Made by a program: the position numbers and the translations under genes
Shown here: piece after piece, positions 7,509-13,948 of the stretch
Position numbering within the stretch: the first letter of the stretch is position 1
Layout of the letters: every line of letters starts with the position of its first letter
DNA from: Candidatus Heimdallarchaeota archaeon LC_2
Lineage (GTDB): Archaea > Asgardarchaeota > Heimdallarchaeia > Heimdallarchaeales > Kariarchaeaceae
Direction of reading: 5' to 3'
Length of the DNA: 15,382 nt
NCBI GenBank assembly: GCA_001940725.1
Contig: MDVR01000149.1
Location: 1-15,382 of the forward strand
The notes under the pieces: model-generated
Told to the model about the DNA's origin: nothing
The model's input: the letters and a program-made list of their open reading frames with translations, nothing else
Database searches by the model: none

Positions 7509-7943
7509 CTAATGGCTGGGTGGTTCGAACCCTATTTGTTTTAAAATGCCACCAATTCCACCCTCAGCACTGCTATGCATTTTCATCGCAAGAATTTTCC
7601 CATCCTTGAAAGTTGCTTCTCCACTTTCTCTAGGTATAGAAATCGACTTTTGGGTAGCAGGGACTGTCGGACCATTAGGTATCATCAAATCTCCTTTATG
7701 AGTTGCAGTGATTTGGACCGAAAATTTGACGCGACTAGCAGAACCCTCAAATTCATCTGCATTAAATTTCCAATCAGGAAAAGCTGATCGCATCCCTTTC
7801 ATGCCTCCCAACCACATATCTTTGTTTTGGGGTTCTGGGAATGGTCCGGTAAGGACAAATTCGTTGTGAAGGTAGTTAGATGCGCCATCATAATTTTTAT
7901 TATCAATAGCTTCAAATAATTTTGAAACAATATCCGTAGTCAT
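7509..7943 (-). CDS. SnoaL-like / NTF2-fold protein
   Basis: 144 residues. The opening helix (IVSKLFEAIDNKNYDGASNYLHNEFVLTGP), the following MWLGGMKGMRSAFPDWKFNADEF and the beta strands after it match SnoaL-like polyketide-cyclase and ester-cyclase relatives of the NTF2 cone fold, where a small hydrophobic ligand is held in a pocket. The WxGGMKGMRSAFPDW segment is the family hallmark. No cyclase context is present, so a general small-molecule binding or isomerase role is all that can be said. The ATG is probably leaderless: a TATA-like CTTATTAAG lies about 28 bp upstream on the minus strand, with no Shine-Dalgarno. Confidence 0.72.
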   Translation of the reverse strand: MTTDIVSKLFEAIDNKNYDGASNYLHNEFVLTGPFPEPQNKDMWLGGMKGMRSAFPDWKFNADEFEGSASRVKFSVQITATHKGDLMIPNGPTVPATQKSISIPRESGEATFKDGKILAMKMHSSAEGGIGGILKQIGFEPPSH

Positions 7944-8068
7944 AGTAGGTTGATTATCAAGTTGATCTTAATAAGCTTTTGCAGAAAGGAATATTGTGTT
8001 ATTGATCAGCAATTATTCAGTAAATATGGATGTTAGGTGACTTATGATTGATACGTATAACATGCTAA

Positions 8069-8100
8069 ACTTGAATTACTTCAAATTAATCAATTGACAT
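8069..8100 (+). repeat. 32-bp direct repeat, copy 1
   Basis: Matches 9622-9653 at 30 of 32 positions in the same orientation, and begins ACTTGAATTACTTC. It ends at the last base of the TPR gene's stop codon. It contains TTGAA-TTAC-TTCAA, a small inverted repeat. The two copies flank the TPR gene. Confidence 0.75.
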
Positions 8101-9467
8101 TAATTATCACTTTCACTGACCAAAACAGCTCGATTTATTGATAATATATGATCTAGATAATTTCTAATTTTTGATTGTTCTATTCTTTCTTTAATACTTG
8201 ACCCTTTAATCAATAATTCTTCCCACATTTTAATATCATCTTCTAATTTCTTCCTTTCAGAATTTGCACTTTCTACCAATATTTCCTGTCCATTGTACTT
8301 GGCAATTTCAGATGCTCGCGCAAATAATTCATCCGCAGTTTTGAAATTTGTGTTAATCAGTTCCATTTTACCCATTAAAATCAATGCTTCAACTTCCAAA
8401 TATTTATTGTTCTGGTTTTGAGCTCTGCGATATCTTTGATCACTTAATCTTGTTAATTCACTTAATACTTCAGGATCTGAATATATTCTAAGTTCATCAA
8501 GTAAAAGATCACTTAGGTGCAATACAATATTATTCCAAATTTCAAAATCAAGTTCTTCCAGTAGTAATTGCTCAAAAATTTCTTGAGCAGCAGACTTTTG
8601 TTTCATTCTATTTGAAAATTTAAGGATCAAGGCTTCTGAATATCTTGTCATGAATCTAATATTATTGGCATCTGAATTGGAATTTATTTCAACAAGATCC
8701 TCATAATATTCTTTTGCAGACTCCATCATATTGTTTAATACTAAAATATCAATCAAAACGTATAAAGCATCTGCAATTCTGTAGTAATTCTTTGTCTCCC
8801 TAAGAATATCAAGAGATAATTTCACATGTATAATTGCTTTATCAGGTACACCATATTCCCAATAGGTCTCACCAATAAGACCATGTACCAATGCCTGTTC
8901 ACTTGTGCTCCCCAATTCTTGCAAAATCAATAGTGCCTGATTGTAATATTCGAGTGTTTTTGTTTTTTCCCCTTTATAGGAAAATGTTATTCCTAAATTG
9001 GCTGATGTTGCTGCTATTCGATGTTTATAATTTGTTTCTTTACTAATTACCAAGCTATCTTCAAGATATTGTAAGGCATCGTCTAATCTTCCCATACTTT
9101 GACAAAATGTTCCATACGAATGATAAACATGAGCCTTTAAAGCACGTTTTTCGATTGTATCTGGTTTCAAGATTGGGATGAGATTTATGGCAGTTTGAAT
9201 GACAGAGATTGCCTGATTCAACTCACCAAGGCTCCAATGTACTAGGCTTTTTTGTCGAATAGCCTCAATTCTAATTGACAAATCCTCTTTATTAATTACT
9301 TTGTTAATAATTTGAAGAGAATTATCAAATGAACCTTCGTAAATCAATGCTTCACTTTTAAATAATAATTCTCTATCTGAGGGATCTTTCAGATTATCGA
9401 TTTTATTGATTATTTCAGAATATTGGCCTTTAGAGATTAAAACTTGAAATTCGTTTATTGAATTCAT
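8100..9467 (-). CDS. Tetratricopeptide-repeat (TPR) protein
   Basis: 455 residues from the second ATG (the frame also opens at an ATG at 9515, adding 16 residues). The second ATG is preferred because GAGGGG lies 9 nt upstream and the extra N-terminus is Asn-rich and unlike the family. The chain is nearly all helix pairs of TPR type: for example HSYGTFCQSMGRLDDALQYL, ANLGITFSYKGEKTKTLEYY and HGLIGETYWEYGVPDKAIIH, the classic G8/Y11/A20 spacing of the MalT/SNAP-type repeats. No enzymatic domain, signal peptide or membrane helix is visible, so it is a cytosolic scaffold with an unknown partner. The C-terminus (LEDDIKMWEELLIKGSSIKERI) is a charged helix. It lies between two copies of a 32-bp repeat and faces a remnant of a paralogue. 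Confidence 0.85.
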   Translation of the reverse strand: MNSINEFQVLISKGQYSEIINKIDNLKDPSDRELLFKSEALIYEGSFDNSLQIINKVINKEDLSIRIEAIRQKSLVHWSLGELNQAISVIQTAINLIPILKPDTIEKRALKAHVYHSYGTFCQSMGRLDDALQYLEDSLVISKETNYKHRIAATSANLGITFSYKGEKTKTLEYYNQALLILQELGSTSEQALVHGLIGETYWEYGVPDKAIIHVKLSLDILRETKNYYRIADALYVLIDILVLNNMMESAKEYYEDLVEINSNSDANNIRFMTRYSEALILKFSNRMKQKSAAQEIFEQLLLEELDFEIWNNIVLHLSDLLLDELRIYSDPEVLSELTRLSDQRYRRAQNQNNKYLEVEALILMGKMELINTNFKTADELFARASEIAKYNGQEILVESANSERKKLEDDIKMWEELLIKGSSIKERIEQSKIRNYLDHILSINRAVLVSESDN

Positions 9468-9621
9468 CTCACATGACCCCTCATAATAATTATTTTGCGA
9501 ATTAATATTAAACATTTGTGGACGATTGAAAAGATGATTCCATTAATTGAAATTTACTATTGTAAATGATTAAATGGATTTTTCGTCGTGTTGTCAATGT
9601 TATTAATTTCTGGATAACTAT

Positions 9622-9653
9622 ACTTGAATTACTTCGAATTGATCAATTGACAT
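9622..9653 (+). repeat. 32-bp direct repeat, copy 2
   Basis: The second copy, 30 of 32 identical to 8069-8100. Here the internal AATTGATCAATT is a perfect 12-bp palindrome. It runs directly into the plus-strand TPR remnant, whereas copy 1 abuts the end of the intact TPR gene, which reads the other way. Confidence 0.75.
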
Positions 9654-9768
9654 TTTTGAGATTTCATCTGCTAAAGATATATTTCAAAAGTTGATTTCAG
9701 TCATTTTATCTAAAGGACAATATCAAGAAATTTTAGATGAATTAGACAATATTTCCTTATTTGATTGA
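9643..9768 (+). pseudogene. Remnant of a TPR-protein paralogue (N-terminal part)
   Basis: An open plus-strand frame with no start codon reads ...KLISVILSKGQYQEILDELDNIS... before a TGA at 9766. It aligns with the N-terminus of the neighbouring TPR protein (FQVLISKGQYSEIINKIDNL), and the DNA is also similar (TCTAAAGGMCAATAT in both). Nothing after the stop continues the match. This is best read as the decayed end of a second, oppositely oriented copy of the TPR gene. Confidence 0.65.
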
Positions 9769-9846
9769 GTTTATCATATGAAACTTAGTCATTTTATCGA
9801 AATTAACCCATAAATTCTATTTACTTGAAATGTGTAATATCATGTT

Positions 9847-10515
9847 GTGAGTAAAATAGATCAACAATCATTCATTGTTGATGTTGATCAGAAACAACTC
9901 ACCTACGAAATTGCTTCTATCGTTAAAGTGTATCTTCTAATTATAGTAGTTCTGTGGGCGATTATTCTCAGTATTCCTGCACAAATATTTGATATGGACC
10001 AGTTTCCAGATGGATTTTATCTTATTCTATTTTCGATTCCAGCTTTGTTTACTGGTTACAAATATGGAATTTACAATGGTGAATTTGAAAAAATAATTCA
10101 AGTAAAGGATACAGATATTTACCTACAAAGTATGATAGAGACTCTCCACAAAATGCAATTTGACATGACATATACAAATTATAACCTCCTGACATTTACA
10201 AGCCGTAAAGTGAGGCATTACAAAGAAAGGATCCTAGTAAGCATTAATCCAGATATTAATCAAATAAAACATGATATGACACGACCGACATACAAAACAA
10301 TGATTTCAAGAATCAAAGATTCTTTGAGTCTACAAAATAAAGATAAGCATTTTCGGAAGTTGGACCCTCAATCAGAAGGTTATGGAACTGATAATTTGAA
10401 AAAAACAATTGAAGAACGAAGATGCTGCAAGATGAATGGCAGAAATGGCGATAGATTATGTAATATCTGTGGAAGAGGGATCCCTGATGAGTATATTGTG
10501 AATCCACAAGAGTAG
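9847..10515 (+). CDS. Two-helix membrane protein with C-terminal cysteine cluster, unknown
   Basis: 222 residues from a GTG start; the ATG five bases upstream runs into a stop at once. Two membrane helices (about 27-48 and 57-76) are joined by a short loop, so both ends should be on the same side. The region from 77 to about 150 looks like a folded domain (FEKIIQVKDTDIYLQSMIETLHKMQFDMTYTNYNLLTFTSRK). A charged, probably disordered linker leads to a cysteine cluster, CC at 193-194 and CNIC at 205-208, which could bind zinc. Not recognised as a family. It is 206 bp upstream of, and on the same strand as, the 627-residue orphan. Confidence 0.6.
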   Translation: MSKIDQQSFIVDVDQKQLTYEIASIVKVYLLIIVVLWAIILSIPAQIFDMDQFPDGFYLILFSIPALFTGYKYGIYNGEFEKIIQVKDTDIYLQSMIETLHKMQFDMTYTNYNLLTFTSRKVRHYKERILVSINPDINQIKHDMTRPTYKTMISRIKDSLSLQNKDKHFRKLDPQSEGYGTDNLKKTIEERRCCKMNGRNGDRLCNICGRGIPDEYIVNPQE

Positions 10516-10614
10516 TATAAGATAGAATAAATTTCGATGGAATTTACTTTTGAGAATATGTTAGGTTTGACGAAAGACGCCCATGAGCCTAAATATTGAT
10601 GTCGGACCGATAGA

Positions 10615-10634
10615 GCACTAGTAGTGCGAATCTT
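10615..10634 (+). terminator. Hairpin followed by a T-run
   Basis: GCACT-AGT-AGTGC (10615-10627) is a perfect 5-bp stem, followed within a few bases by TCTTTTT. It lies 100 bp after the membrane-protein stop and about 90 bp before the next ATG, so it may end the upstream transcript. The preceding 10570-10615 is noticeably richer in G+C than its surroundings and contains TCGGACCGA, so a short structured RNA ending here is an alternative. Confidence 0.35.
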
Positions 10635-10721
10635 TTTACGAAATGTTAAATGAGTTATTTGACAATTATCTAGTTATTATACTTAAATCATTTAATATCT
10701 ACTAATGAGCAATATATTATC

Positions 10722-12605
10722 ATGCTATTAAATTCAGAGCATTTAACGGAATTAGCAAAACCAACAATCCGGCTAACCGAGTATTTTAATTGGAGAGAAG
10801 TCAAACTGATTTTGAAGGATTATTTTGATAATTTGGATATAGAATTATATCTAGAGGTAAATTCAAAATCTGATGATGAGTATTATTTGGAAGCATTTGA
10901 AGAAATTGTCAATATTGTATTTTCAAACTGGGAGAAAAAGATTGAAATCGCAAAAAATTGGGATCAAGGGAAGTTAATTGAAATTGATAAAATTAAACGA
11001 GAAATGGAAGAAATGCAATATGGGCTTGACATTATAGATATCGAAAAATTAGCAGACCAAAATAAACCTGATCAAGACAAAAATCATGAGAGAGGAATAA
11101 TATTAAGACATTGGAAAAATCGGATCCCAGAGTTTTGTAAGTTAATCCTTGGTTATATCAAAGATAATTTCATTAGAAATGAACAATTTAATTCTCGAGA
11201 GTTTGAACAAATGACGGCAAAATTTGGATGGATTTTCAATAAAGATGAAAAATACATTAAGAACACCCTAAATAGCATTTTGAAAGAAATGAATTTACCT
11301 TTGGATATTGGATCGACTCAATTATCACCCCTAGTAGCAGGTGAAATCCTAATCCCATGTTATAAAGCAATGGATTCTTTGAAAAATATTATAGAGACAG
11401 ATTCAATTGATGTTAATTGTCAAAACGGAAATTTGAGAATAATTTATAGAGAATTAGAAATTGAAATAGAATTATTATGGATACTACCACAAGAAATCGA
11501 CTCAATTGAATACATAGAACTTGTTAATTCTATATCTAGTTTCAATAAAATTAGTTTACATCAAAATTTATTAGACTCACAACTAGAAGATATTCAATTA
11601 GATCAAACGATAAGAGATATTGTAAAATCATTAAATGTCAATATAAAGGATATAAAATATGAATATTTGAGTTTAAGTTATACAGAAATAGAAAATGAAA
11701 ACCGTAACAAAACCAATGTTCTCCTTAATTACCTAAATAACCAATCAGAATGTTCAGCTATTTTTCAATTTCGGGCCATTGGACCAAATTATGTAAGTTC
11801 AACGATCAAAGATCCATTTAGTAAAATGTTACGTGACTTGAAAGATGATTCGAAAACTAGTGATGCAGGTTTTCCTCCTTTTAAGGTACAAACCTTGAAA
11901 AATTATAATTTATTACGTAAATTAGGTGTTGAGGTCTCAGATATGAAACGAGATCCAACTGGCTATGCTGCATTAATGGGATTCGACGAAGTTGAAGGTC
12001 TTTATGGGGAAAAAATTTTGATATTGGATTCCCATGATACTATTAACCTTGTCAAGGTCGTTACGGAATATTTCTCAAAAGTAAAATTACTTAATATCGA
12101 TTTTCCTTTATATTTAGATTTTGAATTTAGTAAGTGGATTTCAAATGTGAAAACTGATGTCGCAAAAGACCGAATTTTGGAAGAAATCTGGCCTAAATTT
12201 TCAAGTGGAGAATTTTATAAAAAAATAGAACGTTTAAACGATGAGATTAGTGATATGAAGAACGAATTAAGCTCTTTTTCTGAATTATTTAAGAATTTCC
12301 TTGATATAGACACTGGTGATTTGTTTGAAATTTTAGAAATTCTTAAAGTCGATAAAGGTAGGTGGTTTGACAGAGAAGATATTTTAGATAATTGGGTGAT
12401 TAGAAGTAAAAATAGAGGGGAAATAAACGCAGAAGCTACTTTGAAACGTATTTATCGGCCAAGATTTAGTAAGATTGAGGGGTCTTTAGAGGATCATAAT
12501 AATGTACAAATGAAAAATGAAGAGCCGAATAATAATGGAAAGGGGGGCAGACCTAAGAAAAAATATCGATATGTAGAGAAAGAGGTCAATGTTTCGAGAA
12601 ATTAA
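10722..12605 (+). CDS. Large orphan protein with AT-hook-like tail
   Basis: 627 residues, cytosolic, very rich in Asn, Ile, Lys and Glu, with no signal peptide or membrane helix. The N-terminal third is helical with a charged coiled-coil-like stretch (about 75-105). The middle (about 330-470) seems globular, with GPNYVSSTIKDPFSKMLRDL, LLRKLGVEVSDMKRDPTGYA and GEKILILDSHDTINLVKVV. A heptad-like helix (KKIERLNDEISDMKNELSSF) precedes a final helical domain. The extreme C-terminus after an Asn/Gly linker is GGRPKKKYRY (608-617), a good match to an AT-hook that inserts Gly-Arg-Pro into the DNA minor groove. A DNA-associated role is therefore plausible, but no catalytic motif is recognised. The codon use looks as AT-rich as that of its neighbours. 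Confidence 0.7.
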   Translation: MLLNSEHLTELAKPTIRLTEYFNWREVKLILKDYFDNLDIELYLEVNSKSDDEYYLEAFEEIVNIVFSNWEKKIEIAKNWDQGKLIEIDKIKREMEEMQYGLDIIDIEKLADQNKPDQDKNHERGIILRHWKNRIPEFCKLILGYIKDNFIRNEQFNSREFEQMTAKFGWIFNKDEKYIKNTLNSILKEMNLPLDIGSTQLSPLVAGEILIPCYKAMDSLKNIIETDSIDVNCQNGNLRIIYRELEIEIELLWILPQEIDSIEYIELVNSISSFNKISLHQNLLDSQLEDIQLDQTIRDIVKSLNVNIKDIKYEYLSLSYTEIENENRNKTNVLLNYLNNQSECSAIFQFRAIGPNYVSSTIKDPFSKMLRDLKDDSKTSDAGFPPFKVQTLKNYNLLRKLGVEVSDMKRDPTGYAALMGFDEVEGLYGEKILILDSHDTINLVKVVTEYFSKVKLLNIDFPLYLDFEFSKWISNVKTDVAKDRILEEIWPKFSSGEFYKKIERLNDEISDMKNELSSFSELFKNFLDIDTGDLFEILEILKVDKGRWFDREDILDNWVIRSKNRGEINAEATLKRIYRPRFSKIEGSLEDHNNVQMKNEEPNNNGKGGRPKKKYRYVEKEVNVSRN

Positions 12606-12651
12606 CACCACGGGTTATTTTACCTAGAACTAGTTTCATGAATGATTTCAT

Positions 12652-12689
12652 TATTTATATAACGAGGTTGTATTATTTATTGAGGTGAT
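12652..12689 (+). promoter_or_regulatory. TATA-like box and Shine-Dalgarno of the SMP-like mini-gene
   Basis: TATTTATATAAC (12652-12663) is a good TATA candidate with an expected transcript start near 12682. GAGGTGAT (12682-12689), a perfect anti-16S match, follows. It is 4 nt before an ATT codon in frame and 16 nt before the ATG at 12705, so either a long spacer or a rare AUU start is used. Confidence 0.4.
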
Positions 12690-12704
12690 AATATTACAAA
12701 AAAG

Positions 12705-12818
12705 ATGAACACTAAAACTGCTTCTCGAATCCAATCGAAATCTGATAAATCAGGCCGAAATCAAGGGTTTAAATCGAGAGCGCAGAGAGCCGCAGCCAAA
12801 AATAATCGTAATAAATAA
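12705..12818 (+). CDS. 37-residue basic protein with SMP-like repeat
   Basis: A tiny gene of 37 codons with nine Lys/Arg-rich positions and no cysteine. It consists of two related segments, SRIQSKSDKSG and SRAQRAAAKNN, joined by RNQGFK. This resembles the seed-maturation-protein (SMP) motif, A-S-R-I-Q-S ... F-x-S-R-A-Q-S-A-A-x-K-N, which is found in plant LEA-type proteins and in small proteins of fungi and protists. Members are thought to be disordered and linked to desiccation or stress tolerance. The match is from memory of the motif, not a search. A strong Shine-Dalgarno and TATA box lie upstream. A DNA- or RNA-binding basic peptide is the alternative. Confidence 0.6.
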   Translation: MNTKTASRIQSKSDKSGRNQGFKSRAQRAAAKNNRNK

Positions 12819-12880
12819 TATGTGAAATTATTTTTGAATTAGAGGGTAGATGTGTAATAAAAGATTGATCTACAAACTAA

Positions 12881-13474
12881 TTATATATCTGCCCAGATAT
12901 ATCTAATTTTCATCATTTGTGAGTTTAATTTAGCAGCTGGGTTTCTCATCGAAGATATATCCGCATCTAGACTATGAGTTGAAGTAACATTGTAAAGAAA
13001 ATACTTTTTCTTTATCACTTGCATGTTTCTAAATTGGGCACTCGATATTTTTACACCGCTTGATTTGTACATATTACTTTTTACCTCAATCTGGTACATA
13101 GAATTGGAGTTGTGATCGTATAAATCAATATCTCTACCATTATTTTTAATCCATTCAATAGTATACATTTTCTTTGACCTTTTCAAGAGTTCAAATTTTG
13201 AGGAATAATCAGAAGATTTTGATAATGTATATTTTGGAAAATATTTTAGTAATTCGAGCTCAATAATGGTCATTGTAAAATATTCTGCCCAAGTGCCATT
13301 TTGCATGGTATTTTTCTCTTCGTCAGAGAGTTGATCCATCCATTGACAGGCTCGTTTCGCTGCTTTTCGTTTAGTTTCTTCAGTTAAACCTTGTAATTCA
13401 AGTATAATTGGTAAACTAGCTTGTTTTTTGTTAGTTGTTGGTGTTTTAGATTCTTTTGTTGAAATACTTTTCAC
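12881..13474 (-). CDS. DUF3883-like PD-(D/E)XK nuclease, standalone
   Basis: 197 residues. The C-terminal half has the restriction-endonuclease-fold core: NNGRDIDLYD (D115 or D117 as the metal aspartate), then YQIEVKSN (E130-V-K132, the ExK), then GVKISSAQFRNMQVIKKKYFLYNV, the strand-helix-strand that typifies DUF3883. GTWAEYF (E64) could supply the first helix acid. The N-terminal 60 residues are a basic linker followed by a short helical region. DUF3883 domains usually sit at the end of large helicase or ATPase proteins in restriction-like and anti-phage systems; a small standalone copy with a complete motif set is unusual. The start is GTG at 13474, which overlaps GAGGTGA, a perfect Shine-Dalgarno; an AUU 5 nt after it, codon 4 of this frame, is an alternative start. 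A structured sequence lies upstream. Confidence 0.75.
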   Translation of the reverse strand: MKSISTKESKTPTTNKKQASLPIILELQGLTEETKRKAAKRACQWMDQLSDEEKNTMQNGTWAEYFTMTIIELELLKYFPKYTLSKSSDYSSKFELLKRSKKMYTIEWIKNNGRDIDLYDHNSNSMYQIEVKSNMYKSSGVKISSAQFRNMQVIKKKYFLYNVTSTHSLDADISSMRNPAAKLNSQMMKIRYIWADI

Positions 13475-13858
13475 CTCATTTTATATTGCATGCTTACACT
13501 TTAACAACGATGTTTAGGTGATGCAACACACTTGTGTGATAACCGAGTGTCCATTTCACAGAAATTTTTGTTGATCAAATTATCAACCTCCTATTCTGGC
13601 TTTGAACCAATTCTTGAATCACTCAAAGTTTATTGAGCCACGCTGTAAGCAAATGGTGGTGGGTAGTTTGTAAGCATGCATTCAAATGAGTTGAATACAT
13701 TGTTGTCTATTCGTAGACCTCTCACAACCAGATCAATGGTTGTGGTATGAATTGTTTTGATAATTATTCATTAAACCCTTTCAATAGTACTCCCAGTTCA
13801 TCAACCGATTTCAACTGGTTCTCGAGCCTTTATCGAAAGTGGGTTCTCCACTACTCAT
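13475..13858 (-). ncRNA. Candidate structured RNA or 5' leader of the nuclease gene
   Basis: No gene fits this 474-bp gap (13475-13948), but the minus strand carries a chain of hairpins: AGTGG/CCACT (13852-13838), CCAGTT/AACTGG (13818-13793), CACAACCA/TGGTTGTG (13744-13723), GTCTA-CGAA-TAGAC (13718-13705), ATGTATTCAA/TTGAATGCAT (13700-13676), GCTCAA/TTGAGT (13638-13621) and GTTGAT/ATCAAC (13587-13570). In two of these stems the one non-Watson-Crick pair is G-U on the minus strand but A-C on the plus strand, which points to a minus-strand RNA. A TATA box at 13886-13879 predicts a start near 13857, where the base composition turns less AT-rich. Whether the RNA ends early or runs into the nuclease gene as a leader of about 380 nt is undecided. 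No known class (RNase P, SRP, tRNA, C/D box) was recognised. Confidence 0.45.
13487..13680. repeat. 12-bp perfect inverted repeat bracketing about 170 bp
   Basis: TGCATGCTTACA at 13487-13498 and its exact complement TGTAAGCATGCA at 13669-13680. The left copy lies about 10 bp upstream of the nuclease Shine-Dalgarno; the right copy overlaps the 3' arm of the strongest hairpin in the region. They could be a long-range RNA stem or the ends of a small mobile fragment; no target-site duplication is evident beside them. Confidence 0.5.
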
Positions 13859-13878
13859 TTACTTTATCGTATGTTATG

Positions 13879-13886
13879 TTATATAT
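13879..13886 (-). promoter_or_regulatory. TATA box of the candidate structured RNA
   Basis: ATATATAA on the minus strand inside CCATATATAACATAAC. It lies about 25 bp before the point (13857) at which AT-rich spacer gives way to hairpin-forming sequence. Confidence 0.4.
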
Positions 13887-13948
13887 GGATTAATGATTTA
13901 AAAATATTTCTTGTAAAAAGTTGAAGGTAAGGTGAATTTACATAGAGT

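Noticed and set aside
7517..7536. GGTTCGAACCC, resembling a tRNA T-loop.
   Set aside because: It lies inside the SnoaL-like gene (encoding GFEPP on the minus strand), and the flanking bases do not form a five-pair T-stem or a cloverleaf.
8044..8097. 17-codon ORF with AGGTGA 3 nt before its ATG.
   Set aside because: Very short, Shine-Dalgarno too close, and half of it is the 32-bp repeat; the second repeat copy has no start in this frame.
13590..13612. Minus-strand GGTTCAAAGCC, another T-loop-like sequence.
   Set aside because: Only four pairs form, one of them G-U, and no acceptor stem partner is found at the right distance.
13676..13748. 24-codon plus-strand ORF (ATG at 13676) in the nuclease upstream region.
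   Set aside because: No ribosome-binding site, and it runs across three hairpins.
13580..13858. Minus-strand frame from ATG 13858 with six in-frame TGA and no TAA/TAG until 13582-13580, as if TGA were read through.
   Set aside because: No protein family is recognisable, normal genes in the window also end in TGA (e.g. the DoxX and 188-residue genes), and the hairpin series explains the region better. The TGA excess may be chance among many frames inspected.
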